This document shows positions 15,580-25,187 of a stretch of DNA of 64,000 nucleotides, piece after piece. Positions within the stretch are counted from its first letter, which is position 1. Every line of letters begins with the position of its first letter. The position numbers were made by a program, and so were the translations under genes. Below the pieces are notes generated by a model. It saw only the letters and a list, made by a program, of their open reading frames with translations, made no database searches and was not told the origin of the DNA. The stretch is from Desulfobacteraceae bacterium (lineage in GTDB: Bacteria; Desulfobacterota; Desulfobacteria; Desulfobacterales; RPRI01): NCBI GenBank assembly GCA_011391695.1, contig JAABQB010000011.1, positions 1 through 64,000 on the forward strand, read 5' to 3'.

Positions 15580-17247
15580 GTGGATCCGGCTTTTTTTCAG
15601 ATGCAATTGATAAAAAAAAACAATAATTGTTCAGGCTGGTGGTCAGACTCTGGCAAGTCTCCGGAAAATGGGATGAAAGCCATAAGAGATGCCATGCTCG
15701 ATGTTACCCGGCCGGTGTATCTTGTGAGCATGAACGGCGATATTGCTGTAGGCAGAGGTGGAACAATATCTATAGGGAAGGATTTATCTTCTGTTTCGGA
15801 TTCTTATCCTCTTTCAGGGTATGCCCCACCCCTCCATCCTGAAAAGCTTGGAGATCCTTCCTTCAGGCAGAGATACAATGTTCGTTATGCTTACATAGTT
15901 GGAGCAATGGCAAACGGCATAACTTCAGTCAAAATGGTACAGGAAGCGGGACGTTCGGGATTCATGGGTTTTTTCGGAGCTGCCGGACTTTCACCGGATG
16001 AGATTGATTCAGCCATATGCAGCCTGAAGGAAAGCCTGGGAGATGTCCCCTTTGGATTTAATCTCATACACAGCCCGAATGACCCTGAACTTGAAAGTAA
16101 AGTGGTTGATCTTTATCTTAAACGGAAAATTCATCTTGTCAGCGCATCCGCTTTCATAGACCTCACCCTCCCGCTCATCTATTACAGGGTAAAGGGAATA
16201 CATATCAATAATGAAGGCTTTGTAATATGTCCCAACAGGATTATAGCGAAAGTATCAAGGCTTGAGACAGCAGGAAAATTTCTTTCCCCTCCCGCTCCCA
16301 AAATACTCGCGCAACTTGTTGCAAGAAAACTGATATCTGAAAAGGAAGCTCAACTTGCGGAACATATTCCGGTAGCGGAAGACTTGACTGCGGAAGCCGA
16401 TTCTGGAGGCCATACGGATAACAGGCCGGCCATTTCCCTTCTTCCCTCAATGATTGCTCTGAGAGACGAATTGGCGGACAAATATAAATACAAACAGATA
16501 CCTTCTGTTGGTCTTGGCGGTGGAATATCAACTCCCCATTCAACCGCGGCAGCATTTGCCATGGGAGCTTCCTATGTTTTAACAGGCTCGATAAACCAGT
16601 CCTGCGCGGAAGCAGGAACTTCTGAAACGGTACGCAAAATGCTGTCGGAAGCAGGTTATGCTGACGTCATGATGGCCCCTTCCGCCGACATGTTTGAAAT
16701 GGGAGTTAAAGTCCAGGTTTTGAAACGCGGAACCATGTTTCCCTTCAGGGCTGCAAAACTATACGATATTTATTCCAGATATGATTGCTATGATGATGTT
16801 CCGGTGAGTGAACGTACAATTCTTGAGAGGGATATATTAAGAAACAATTTTGATGAGGAATGGGAACAAACCAAAAAATTTTTTATTAACCGCGATCCGA
16901 TCCAGATAGACCGGGCTGAAAAAAACCCCAAGCACAAGATGGCTCTTGTTTTCAGATCCTATCTGGGCAAGTCATCAAACTGGGCAAAGGACGGCGACCC
17001 ATCAAGAAAAATTGATTACCAGATCTGGTGCGGACCTTCTATGGGAGCTTTTAACCAGTGGGTTAAAGGGTCCTTTCTCGAAAAACCCGAGAACAGAAAA
17101 ACAGTCACTGTTGCCATGAATCTTCTTTTCGGAGCCGCGGTGATAACACGTGTCGCATGGATTTCAAACCAGGGAATAGCTCTGCCTCATGAGGCAAAAA
17201 AGCACTCTCCCATGGAATTATCAGAATTGTCGAAATATATTATTTAA
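15580..17247 (+). CDS. pfaD: PfaD-like trans-acting enoyl reductase of a PUFA-synthase system
   Basis: A 555-aa FMN-dependent 2-nitropropane-dioxygenase-like protein of the PfaD family, the stand-alone enoyl reductase for Pfa and related polyketide synthases. Recognised segments: NGDIAVGRGG near residue 48, YIVGAMANGITSVKMVQEAG, GFMGFFGAAGLSPDEI (about 130-145), SVGLGGGISTPHSTAAAFAMGASYVLTGSINQ (FMN-binding barrel, 305-340), and the C-terminal YQIWCGPSMGAFNQWVKGS typical of PfaD. The start is uncertain: GTG 15580 has AGAAAGG directly against it, while ATG 15601 lacks a clear ribosome site. It precedes the PfaA-like gene by 50-70 bases and should supply reducing steps to it. Confidence 0.9.
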   Translation: MDPAFFQMQLIKKNNNCSGWWSDSGKSPENGMKAIRDAMLDVTRPVYLVSMNGDIAVGRGGTISIGKDLSSVSDSYPLSGYAPPLHPEKLGDPSFRQRYNVRYAYIVGAMANGITSVKMVQEAGRSGFMGFFGAAGLSPDEIDSAICSLKESLGDVPFGFNLIHSPNDPELESKVVDLYLKRKIHLVSASAFIDLTLPLIYYRVKGIHINNEGFVICPNRIIAKVSRLETAGKFLSPPAPKILAQLVARKLISEKEAQLAEHIPVAEDLTAEADSGGHTDNRPAISLLPSMIALRDELADKYKYKQIPSVGLGGGISTPHSTAAAFAMGASYVLTGSINQSCAEAGTSETVRKMLSEAGYADVMMAPSADMFEMGVKVQVLKRGTMFPFRAAKLYDIYSRYDCYDDVPVSERTILERDILRNNFDEEWEQTKKFFINRDPIQIDRAEKNPKHKMALVFRSYLGKSSNWAKDGDPSRKIDYQIWCGPSMGAFNQWVKGSFLEKPENRKTVTVAMNLLFGAAVITRVAWISNQGIALPHEAKKHSPMELSELSKYII

Positions 17248-17315
17248 ACTTTAATGCCGCGTCATTTGAGCGGGATTAAACATGTTACGTATGCCAAGTG
17301 GTAAAGGATTTTGTA

Positions 17316-20300
17316 TTGAAATCTGTTAATAAAACAAAAAAACATGACGGGTCTGTCGCAATAATAGGAATAGGCTGCTTCTTTCCGGGATCTGCCGGAG
17401 TCAAAGAATACTGGCACATGCTTTTCCATGGAAAAGACGGAATAACCGATGTGCCTGAAACGCACTGGTCGCCTGAGGACTATTTTGACAAAGATCCGGC
17501 GAAACCGGATCATGTATATTGCAAACGGGGAGGCTTTCTTTCTCCGGTACTGTTTGACCCCACTGAATTCGGCATACCTCCTGCTTCTCTTGAAGCAACA
17601 GACAGCTCGCAGGTGCTTGCCCTGATAGCTGCAAAAAGCGCGCTTGAAGATTCAGGCTATTACGGCAATAAATCATTTAACAGAGACAAGACCAGCGTGA
17701 TTCTCGGCGCAACAGGCACCCAGGAATTATCAATCCCCCTGGGTTCAAGGCTCGGCCATCCAAAATGGAGAAAAGCCCTTTCCGATTCCGGGATACCATC
17801 CGATAAGGCCGAGGAAGTTATCAGAAGAATTTCCGATTCTTTTGTCTCATGGCAGGAGAATTCTTTTCCCGGACTATTGGGAAATGTGATAGCTGGCAGG
17901 ATATGCAACCGCCTCGATCTTGGAGGATCAAACTGCGTTGTTGATGCCGCGTGCGCAAGCTCTTTAAGCGCAATTCACCTTGCTGTTATGGAACTTGCTG
18001 CCGGCAGAAGCGATATGGTTATTACCGGCGGAGTTGATGCGTTAAATGATATTTTCATGCACATGTGTTTTTCAAAAACCCGTATTCTCTCTCCCACAGG
18101 AGATATCAGGCCTTTCTCAAAAGACGCTGATGGCACAGTTCTCGGGGAAGGAATAGGTATTCTTGTATTAAAAAGACTGATGGATGCCGAAAGGGATGGA
18201 GACAAAATATATGCTGTAATAAAAGGAATCGGGACTTCGAGTGATGGAAAGGCTCAAAGCATATACGCTCCAAGAAAAGAAGGCCAGGTAAAGGCATTAA
18301 ATCTGGCATACGCAAATGCCCAGGTTGATCCTTCAAGCATAGACCTTATAGAGGCGCACGGTACAGGAACGCGTGTCGGAGATCTGGTGGAATTTCAGGC
18401 TTTAACCGAGGTTTTCGGAAACCCTGACGGAAAGCTTCAAAAATGCGCCATAGGCTCCGTGAAATCAATGATCGGCCATACAAAAGCTGCGGCAGGATCA
18501 GCAGGATTAATCAAGGCGGCTCTTTCCGTTTATCACAAAACGCTTCTCCCAACACTTAAAGCCGACATCCCTGACCCCGCCTTAAATATATACGAAAGCC
18601 CTTTTTATCTGAATTCATCCAGGCGACCCTGGTTTTCAAGAAAAGAGCATCCACGCCGTTGCGGGGTCAGCTCTTTTGGTTTCGGGGGAAGCAATTTTCA
18701 TGCTGTAATTGAAGAATACAAAGAATCCAAACAGGAGGCTGCGTGGGACGGATCTGTTGAAATAATAGCATTATCCGCCCCCACATATCCTGAACTTGTA
18801 AAACGCGTTTCCGATTTCAGGTATAGAATCGAAGAAGATTTTTCGAAAGACAAGTTTGCCTTTGAAGCTTCAGAAACAAGAAAAAGTTTTTCTTCAGAAG
18901 ATCCTCACAGGATTCTTTTTATTGCGGAACGGGGCAGAAAACTTCAGGATAAGGCATTTGGGGAGCTCTCTGGGTTGTTGGAAAACAGCTTTGATATCAT
19001 GGAACGCAACCGTGATAAAACTTCATGGAACACGAATAACATCTTTTACGGCGGACCCGCAAAAAAAGGCAAAATCGCGTTTGCTTTTCCCGGTCAGGGA
19101 AGCCAGTATGTAGGTATGGGGCGTGATATCATATGCATTTTCCCTGAAGCCCTTGAAGCCATGGAAAATGCCAACAGAATTTTCAGCAACAAGAGATTGC
19201 TTACCGACTTTATTTATCCCATTCCGGCACAAACTGAAGCTGAAAAAAAAATCCAGGAAGAACATCTGCGCCAAACAGAGTTTGCCCAGCCAGCCATCGG
19301 GGCGGTAAGCATGGCTATGCTTGAAGTTCTCAGAAAATTCGGCATAAAGCCTGACGCTGCATGTGGTCATAGTTTTGGAGAAGTTACGGCCCTTTTTGCT
19401 GCCGGATGGATTGATTCGGAAACATTTATCAGGCTCTCTGTCTCAAGGGGCCGCCATATGGCGAAATCATCAACCGGGAATGGCGCCATGATGGCTGTCA
19501 GTGCCCCGGTTTCAGAGCTTCATCATATTATACAGGATGCAAAGGTTATCATTGCAAATATAAACAGCCCTGATCAGACTGTTCTCTCCGGGCCGGCAGA
19601 ATCAATTAATAAGGTGCAGCTGATATGCAATGAGAAGGGTCTTTCAACCAGAATTCTTCCTGTTTCAGCCGCTTTTCACACGAACCAGGTCAAAGATTCA
19701 TTAAAACCTTTTAAGCGGACATTAATGGATGTCTGCATCAATCCAACGGATATAGCAGTTTATTCGAATACAACGGGGAAACCGTATCCCGCCGATCACA
19801 AATCTGTCAAAAAATTACTTGGCGAACAGCTTTTAAACCAGGTAAACTTTGAAGGTCAAATCAAAAACATGTTTGATATCGGCATAAGCACATTTATCGA
19901 GATCGGCCCCAGATCAGTATTAACAGGACTTGTAAAATCAATTTTAAAAGGACGGGGATTCAATGCGGTTTCCATGGACAGCTCTTCCGGAAGAAATTTC
20001 GGATTGACAGATCTTGCAAAAGTCTTGTGTAACATTGCATCAACTGGACACTATGTAGACCTTTGCAAATGGGAGCAACCACCATTAAAAATTGAAAAGC
20101 GATCCATGAGCATTCCCGTTTCAGGCGCAAATTACTGGAAACAAAAAGTTGATAATGCAACCCCTGTATATTCTCAAAAAAAGCCGCCTGAAGAGAATCA
20201 GGTTAAACGTGAGATAAGATCAGACGAACCTATGAGAAAAGATGAAATATCACCATGCAATACAAATAAGTCCGATTTTCTTGAACATGCTTTTAAAATA

Positions 20301-23300
20301 GTTGAGGAAGGACTCAAAACGATGCAGTCTCTTCAGATACAGACTGCCGAAACCCACATGAAATTTTTGGAAACCCAGGCTGAAGCAGGTCGTGCCCTCC
20401 AGAAGATAATGGAAAGCACAAAACATTTTCTCGGAACTTCTTCCATCATTGATAAAAATAGAGCTGTTATTGCAAATTCAGATCAAAATCATTCTTCTGA
20501 AGAGATAAAACAAGATCTTATTATCCGCCGGGAAGAGACTGTTTCTTCTAATAATGACGCTCTATTCTGTCATAAAGGAAGCGACATTCAAAAGGCCTTG
20601 TTGTCAACAGTAAGCCACCTGACAGGATACCCGGTCGAAACACTGGGACTTGATATGGATCTTGAAGCCGATCTTGGCATCGATTCAATAAAAAGAGTTG
20701 AAATTTTCTCATCGCTTGAAGAAAATATTCCGGGAATACGGTCAATACTGCCCGAAACCATGGGATCACTCAAAACGCTTGGTAAAATAATAGAATATTT
20801 ATCAGGCGTTACTTCAGGCAATAATACTCCGGAGGCAAAAGCCGATAAAGCCATTTTAGATGGAAATAATAATAAGCATGATAAGGAAGAACTTTTTGAA
20901 AACATCATAAAGGAAACTCTTATTGAGACAGTAAGCCATCTGACAGGATACCCGGTCGAAACACTGGGACTTGATATGGATCTTGAAGCCGACCTTGGCA
21001 TCGATTCAATAAAAAGAGTTGAAATTTTCTCATCGCTTGAAGAAAAAATTCCGGGAATACGGTCCATACCGCCCGAGGCCATGGGATCACTTAAAACGCT
21101 CGGCAATATAATAGATTACCTTAATAAATCAAGTTCGCCGGATATATCATCTCCTGTTCCTTGTTTTGATACGTTATCTGCCGATATAGTTTCAATTGAA
21201 CCGGAACAACAAGTGCAATCTATTCTGCTTCCAACGAGAAACATTATCTCAATCGTTGAAAAGCCTTTACTTTCAGATGACGGGCTTTTTCCTCCGAGCG
21301 GCAAAATATTTATAACCGATGATAAGGGGGGCCTTTCAAAAACTATTATTGATGAACTCTCCTCTCTTAATATCGGGGCTGAGCTTGTCAGCCTGAAAAA
21401 TTTCATAAATATTTCGGATCTATCCGACATGGGCGGTCTTGTAATTATACCTGAAAATAAGCATAATGATTATTCTCTGATAGAAGATGCTTTTCTTGCC
21501 GCGCGGCATGCCTCGCGCGATTTAATCTCTTCCGGTAAAAAAGGCAGAGCAATATTCGCAACCATATCCCGCCTTGACGGCGCCTTCGGATTTAAAGGCC
21601 GTGGAATCGAATATCCATTCCAGGGAGGACTTGCCGGACTTGCTAAAACTGCCGCTGTCGAATGGCCGGGGGTTATCTGCCGAGCTATAGATGTTGAGCC
21701 GGAATGGAATGACAACATCAAAATAGCAAGAGCGCTCATAAACGAGCTTTTATCATCGGAGCAAACCGGTCCGGTTGAATCGGGCATTGGTCCTGAAACA
21801 CGCCTCATTCTTGAATTAAGGCCGTCTCCATACCCTGAAGGTAAAATAAATCTTGTCACGGGAGATGTTGTTATAATCACGGGAGGCGCAAGAGGTATAA
21901 CCGCTTCAGCGGCACTGGCTCTTGCGCAAATTGCAAAACCTGTGATCGTGCTTCTTGGAAGATCTCCTGCGCCATCACCTGAACCTTTATGGCTTTCAGA
22001 TCTTGAGGATGAAACCTCCATCAAAAAAGCTGTAATTTCAAACCATTTTAGCGAAAACAATGCTTCCCCCAGGGAAATAGAAACAATGTTCCGAAAGTAT
22101 ATGACGAACAGGGAGGTTTCAAGAAACCTCGAAAAGCTGAAAAAGGAATGCCAAGATATAGCATACTACTCTGTTGATGTTCGTGACAAAGACTCGGTCG
22201 AAGGAGTAATCAGCCAGGTTCGCTCAAAATATGGTCGAATAAAAGCAATCATTCATGGAGCTGGAGTTCTTGAAGACCGACTTATTATAGATAAAACACC
22301 GGATCAATTTAAAAGAGTTTTTGATACCAAGGTGAAAGGGTTGAGTCTTCTTCTTTCAGCAACAAGAGATGAACCGCTTCAATACATAGTAATTTTTTCA
22401 TCAATTACCGCCCGAATCGGGAACAAAGGACAGGTTGATTATGCAATGGGGAATGAGGTGCTGAACAAGATTGCACAGCATGAAGCCATAACCCGGCCAG
22501 ATTGCCGCGTAATCTCTATAAATTGGGGCCCATGGGATGGCGGAATGGTATCGGAAACTTTAAAACGGGAATTTAAAAGAAACCATATTGATTTGATCCC
22601 GGTTGAAAAAGGAGCAAAATGCATGCTTCTTGAAATGATGGGAGATAAAAGGAATCCTGTTGAAGTTGTAATAGGATCAAATATTATTTCAAAAGAAGAA
22701 AATCACGCCCTTTCTTTTAAACGTGAAATTGATGTCAAGGCTTACCCTATTCTTGAATCCCATATTATAGGCGGTAAACCGGTCGTTCCTTTTGCGCTTA
22801 TGGCCGAGTGGATAGGGCATGGAGCTCTCCATGTAAACCCCGGGCTTTTTTTCTATGGCCTTGATGATATCAGGCTTTTAAAAGGAATAAAGCTGGATAA
22901 CGATAAAAAGCTGATTCGCCTTTTAACAGGTAAGCCTGTTAAAAAAGAGTCTTTCTTCGAAGTAAACGTTGAAATAAGAGACGGAATGAAAGACGGAGTC
23001 GAAATTATACATACGCGTGCAAAAGCAATCCTTGCGGATTCGATTATTATGAATCCTCCCGCATATGGCATTCCTGAGAATATTTCCTCGAAAACTTATA
23101 AACGGAGCATGGATGAAGTATATGATAAAATTCTCTTTCACGGATCAGAGTTGCGTGGAATAAAAGAAATTATCGGTTATTCATCAAAGGGAATGGTTGC
23201 GCGCATCTCCCCTGCCCCGCATCCGGATAAATGGGTGAAAGATCCTTTAAGGAACCGGTGGATATCCGATCCGCTCGCACTTGATTCGGCATTCCAGATG

Positions 23301-23549
23301 GCCATTCTATGGAGCTATGAGGAGTTGCAGCAGTTATCTCTCCCAAGCTACTGCCGGACTTATCGCCAGTACTGCAGCAACTTTCCATCCGCTGGAGTTA
23401 CTGCAGTTCTTGAAATAAGGGAAGCCTTAAAGCATAAAATAAAATGTGACATTACATTCCTTGATGCCGATAACATCGTTGTTGCAATGTTAAATGGGTA
23501 CGAAGCAGTTATAAGTAATTCCCTTTTCAAATCATTCAGACCGCAATGA
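17316..23549 (+). CDS. pfaA: PfaA-like polyunsaturated fatty-acid synthase (KS-AT-ACP-ACP-KR-DH)
   Basis: A 2077-aa iterative type I synthase. Order seen: ketosynthase (residues 10-450, active Cys about 213 in DAACASSLSA, then EAHGTGT and IGHTKAAAG); malonyl acyltransferase (590-880, FAFPGQGSQY and nucleophile Ser about 686 in GHSFGEV); a helical linker; two acyl-carrier domains with phosphopantetheine Ser in LGIDSIKR (about 1124 and 1231); ketoreductase (about 1510-1760, ITGGARGITAS and FSSITARIGNKGQVDYAMGNE); C-terminal DH-like domain with HIIGGKPVVP. TTG 17316, with AAAGGA 7 bases upstream, is preferred to GTG 17298. Two ACPs is fewer than in most marine PfaA. Overlaps the next gene by 4 bases. 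Confidence 0.92.
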   Translation: MKSVNKTKKHDGSVAIIGIGCFFPGSAGVKEYWHMLFHGKDGITDVPETHWSPEDYFDKDPAKPDHVYCKRGGFLSPVLFDPTEFGIPPASLEATDSSQVLALIAAKSALEDSGYYGNKSFNRDKTSVILGATGTQELSIPLGSRLGHPKWRKALSDSGIPSDKAEEVIRRISDSFVSWQENSFPGLLGNVIAGRICNRLDLGGSNCVVDAACASSLSAIHLAVMELAAGRSDMVITGGVDALNDIFMHMCFSKTRILSPTGDIRPFSKDADGTVLGEGIGILVLKRLMDAERDGDKIYAVIKGIGTSSDGKAQSIYAPRKEGQVKALNLAYANAQVDPSSIDLIEAHGTGTRVGDLVEFQALTEVFGNPDGKLQKCAIGSVKSMIGHTKAAAGSAGLIKAALSVYHKTLLPTLKADIPDPALNIYESPFYLNSSRRPWFSRKEHPRRCGVSSFGFGGSNFHAVIEEYKESKQEAAWDGSVEIIALSAPTYPELVKRVSDFRYRIEEDFSKDKFAFEASETRKSFSSEDPHRILFIAERGRKLQDKAFGELSGLLENSFDIMERNRDKTSWNTNNIFYGGPAKKGKIAFAFPGQGSQYVGMGRDIICIFPEALEAMENANRIFSNKRLLTDFIYPIPAQTEAEKKIQEEHLRQTEFAQPAIGAVSMAMLEVLRKFGIKPDAACGHSFGEVTALFAAGWIDSETFIRLSVSRGRHMAKSSTGNGAMMAVSAPVSELHHIIQDAKVIIANINSPDQTVLSGPAESINKVQLICNEKGLSTRILPVSAAFHTNQVKDSLKPFKRTLMDVCINPTDIAVYSNTTGKPYPADHKSVKKLLGEQLLNQVNFEGQIKNMFDIGISTFIEIGPRSVLTGLVKSILKGRGFNAVSMDSSSGRNFGLTDLAKVLCNIASTGHYVDLCKWEQPPLKIEKRSMSIPVSGANYWKQKVDNATPVYSQKKPPEENQVKREIRSDEPMRKDEISPCNTNKSDFLEHAFKIVEEGLKTMQSLQIQTAETHMKFLETQAEAGRALQKIMESTKHFLGTSSIIDKNRAVIANSDQNHSSEEIKQDLIIRREETVSSNNDALFCHKGSDIQKALLSTVSHLTGYPVETLGLDMDLEADLGIDSIKRVEIFSSLEENIPGIRSILPETMGSLKTLGKIIEYLSGVTSGNNTPEAKADKAILDGNNNKHDKEELFENIIKETLIETVSHLTGYPVETLGLDMDLEADLGIDSIKRVEIFSSLEEKIPGIRSIPPEAMGSLKTLGNIIDYLNKSSSPDISSPVPCFDTLSADIVSIEPEQQVQSILLPTRNIISIVEKPLLSDDGLFPPSGKIFITDDKGGLSKTIIDELSSLNIGAELVSLKNFINISDLSDMGGLVIIPENKHNDYSLIEDAFLAARHASRDLISSGKKGRAIFATISRLDGAFGFKGRGIEYPFQGGLAGLAKTAAVEWPGVICRAIDVEPEWNDNIKIARALINELLSSEQTGPVESGIGPETRLILELRPSPYPEGKINLVTGDVVIITGGARGITASAALALAQIAKPVIVLLGRSPAPSPEPLWLSDLEDETSIKKAVISNHFSENNASPREIETMFRKYMTNREVSRNLEKLKKECQDIAYYSVDVRDKDSVEGVISQVRSKYGRIKAIIHGAGVLEDRLIIDKTPDQFKRVFDTKVKGLSLLLSATRDEPLQYIVIFSSITARIGNKGQVDYAMGNEVLNKIAQHEAITRPDCRVISINWGPWDGGMVSETLKREFKRNHIDLIPVEKGAKCMLLEMMGDKRNPVEVVIGSNIISKEENHALSFKREIDVKAYPILESHIIGGKPVVPFALMAEWIGHGALHVNPGLFFYGLDDIRLLKGIKLDNDKKLIRLLTGKPVKKESFFEVNVEIRDGMKDGVEIIHTRAKAILADSIIMNPPAYGIPENISSKTYKRSMDEVYDKILFHGSELRGIKEIIGYSSKGMVARISPAPHPDKWVKDPLRNRWISDPLALDSAFQMAILWSYEELQQLSLPSYCRTYRQYCSNFPSAGVTAVLEIREALKHKIKCDITFLDADNIVVAMLNGYEAVISNSLFKSFRPQ

Positions 23550-23974
23550 AATCTCTTGGAGTGGTAAATATTTTATTCAAATGGCTTGCTCTCACAGCAT
23601 CAATCATGACAACTTCTTATCTTGTAGACGGAATACAAATTGCTGATATTTCATCAGCCTTTCTTGCCGCAGCAGTTCTCGGGATTTTGAATCTTTTTCT
23701 GCGACCCATTGCAATAATCCTTACACTTCCTTTAAATATTCTTAGTTTTGGTTTATTTACCTTTGCAATAAATGCGCTCATGTTGATGATAACTTCAAAA
23801 ACCATATCAGGTTTTGAAGTTAAAGGGTTTTGGGCAGCAGTAATCGGATCGCTTATTATAAGCATTATAAGCTGGGTTATTAATACCCTTGTCAGAAAAA
23901 AAGTAACAATAAAAGTTGAGAACGATCAGGCATTTATAGACCTCAAGAATAAAGGTGATGATAAATGGGAGTAA
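23546..23974 (+). CDS. Four-helix membrane protein of the phage-holin-IV (mycobacterial 4TM) superfamily
   Basis: A 142-aa inner-membrane protein with four predicted helices: residues 8-28, 35-58 (ending LRPIAIILTLPLNIL, the diagnostic NLFLRPIxxxLTLPLNxLxxGLF motif), 63-85, and 98-118. A charged cytoplasmic tail follows. Despite the family name it is widespread in bacterial chromosomes and is not evidence of a prophage; the function is unknown. ATG 23546 overlaps the PfaA stop by 4 bases, which implies translational coupling. A role in membrane handling of the lipid product is conceivable but unproven. Confidence 0.8.
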   Translation: MKSLGVVNILFKWLALTASIMTTSYLVDGIQIADISSAFLAAAVLGILNLFLRPIAIILTLPLNILSFGLFTFAINALMLMITSKTISGFEVKGFWAAVIGSLIISIISWVINTLVRKKVTIKVENDQAFIDLKNKGDDKWE

Positions 23975-24077
23975 GTATATTACTCAAGTAAAATTATTCG
24001 TTTTTTTGCTTGACGCTTAAAATATTTTATTATAAACGGAACGAAGAATGTGAATACAATTCACTAGTCACTTTACC

Positions 24078-24108
24078 ACATGCAAAGGTTTAGAGATCTT
24101 TGGCATGT
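24078..24108 (+). other. Hairpin in the cspA leader
   Basis: ACATGCAAAG (24078-24087) pairs with CTTTGGCATGT (24098-24108), with one bulged G, around a 10-base loop. It lies about 20 bases before the ribosome site of cspA. cspA leaders often fold differently with temperature, and this hairpin could take part in that. The role is inferred. Confidence 0.4.
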
Positions 24109-24140
24109 AACATGAAACAGTATTTAAAAGGAGATTTATT

Positions 24141-24341
24141 TTGGCGACAGGTATTGTAAAATGGTTCAACGATAAAAAAGGATTTGGTTTTATCGAAAAG
24201 GAAGAAGGCGGAGACGTATTTGTTCATCATTCAGCTATCACAATGTCAGGTTTCAGAACCCTTGCAGAAGGAGACCGTGTTTCCTTTGATGTTGAGCAGG
24301 GTAAACAAGGTCCTGCAGCAAAGAACGTGGTAAAAATCTAG
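24141..24341 (+). CDS. cspA: Cold-shock protein, CspA family
   Basis: A 66-aa single OB-fold RNA and DNA chaperone. RNP1 is KGFGFIE (residues 13-19) and RNP2 is VFVHHSAI (29-36); the family-typical [15 protein letters not shown] start is present. Translation starts at TTG 24141, with AAAGGAG 7 bases upstream; no ATG is available in frame nearby. A leader of more than 100 bases precedes it, including a hairpin, with TTGACG near 24011 as a possible -35. A strong terminator follows, so it is a separate transcript within the Pfa region. Confidence 0.95.
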   Translation: MATGIVKWFNDKKGFGFIEKEEGGDVFVHHSAITMSGFRTLAEGDRVSFDVEQGKQGPAAKNVVKI

Positions 24342-24353
24342 TTTCTCATGGCT

Positions 24354-24402
24354 TAAAAAAAGGGCATCTTGTTAACACAAAATAAAAGGTGCCCTTTTTT
24401 TA
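24354..24402 (+). terminator. Intrinsic terminator of cspA
   Basis: AAAAAAAGGGCATCTT (24355-24370) pairs with AAGGTGCCCTTTTTTT (24386-24401), with one G-T pair, around a 15-base loop and with a T run. The A-rich left arm could let it work in the opposite direction too, for the converging gene at 24481-25101. Confidence 0.85.
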
Positions 24403-24480
24403 TTTCAAACTTTCCGCAGCAAAGATAGGTTCGGTCCAGGTGTATTCAACTGCAAGGAATTGAGTCTGTTTTTCATCAGC

Positions 24481-25101
24481 TCATATTCCCCGCATTTTTT
24501 TTACACGTAACAGTCCGGGGCTGTTATGCATGTACATTAGAGGCGAATAGGGGCCGACTGCCATGAAATAGCTTTCAATTTCATCAAACAAGACAGGCCT
24601 GTCCGGCCATGTAAAGGTTTTTTCTTTCTTTTTCAATGCTTCCCATTCTCTCATCCGCTTTGGGCTTCCATGAAGTGCCTGCTTTTTCGCGGTGTCACAT
24701 ATGAACATTTCGCAGACTACGGGCTTTATCTTCCACATGCAGCCCTTTTCTCCAAGGTAAACGCATTTAAAACCCTCGTTTGGTTTTTCTAAAGCAGCAC
24801 TCAGAATATCTATATCTTCCGGATCAGACATGATAACATTTATGACAACGTCGGCAAAGAAGGTTATTATTCCTTCCTTTGAACAGCATGCGCTAAGGTG
24901 GCTTTTATAACATTTCACAGTGCATACATCTCCAAGATACCTTGTAAGAAAATCATCTACTTCTGCACGAAAAATCAGATAATCGCCTATTTTGTTTAGG
25001 AGTTCATGCCTTATGCGTGAAGAAGATTCATTAAGATGACGGACAATCAGGGACAATGCTTCTGCTTGTTCTTCCTGATAGGATTTATAGGGTGTGGTCA
25101 T
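24481..25101 (-). CDS. YkgJ-type cysteine-cluster protein
   Basis: A 206-aa cytoplasmic protein of the zinc/iron-chelating YkgJ-like (CxxxCxxxxC) family. Conserved cysteines are in VCTVKCYKSHLSACCSKEG (about residues 58-76), FKCVYLGEKGCMWKIKPVVCEMFICD (about 118-143). The pattern of Cys-rich segments followed by RPxxCxxF-like sequence is typical of the family, whose biochemical role is not established. It is transcribed against its neighbours, between cspA and the TauE/SafE gene, and diverges from the latter by about 85 bases. No clear link to the lipid genes around it. Confidence 0.7.
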   Translation of the reverse strand: MTTPYKSYQEEQAEALSLIVRHLNESSSRIRHELLNKIGDYLIFRAEVDDFLTRYLGDVCTVKCYKSHLSACCSKEGIITFFADVVINVIMSDPEDIDILSAALEKPNEGFKCVYLGEKGCMWKIKPVVCEMFICDTAKKQALHGSPKRMREWEALKKKEKTFTWPDRPVLFDEIESYFMAVGPYSPLMYMHNSPGLLRVKKMRGI

Positions 25102-25187
25102 TTATAAATAAACCTGTTTTGTGTTGCATTTTTAGACTTTTAATATATTCATTACCAGAAATATCTTCATTTTTCCAAAGGATTATT

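Noticed and set aside
20588-21106. 172-aa reverse-strand ORF with an internal repeat
   Set aside because: It is antisense to the two tandem ACP units; its repeat is simply the ACP duplication read backwards and no ribosome site is present.
21470-22060. 196-aa reverse-strand ORF inside the PfaA-like gene
   Set aside because: Antisense to the ketoreductase region, with low-complexity Ser/Pro composition typical of shadow frames.
23546-23974. Prophage, suggested by the holin-like family name
   Set aside because: The family is common in chromosomes; no endolysin, capsid, integrase or att site is nearby, and the xerD at 14587 is the housekeeping type.
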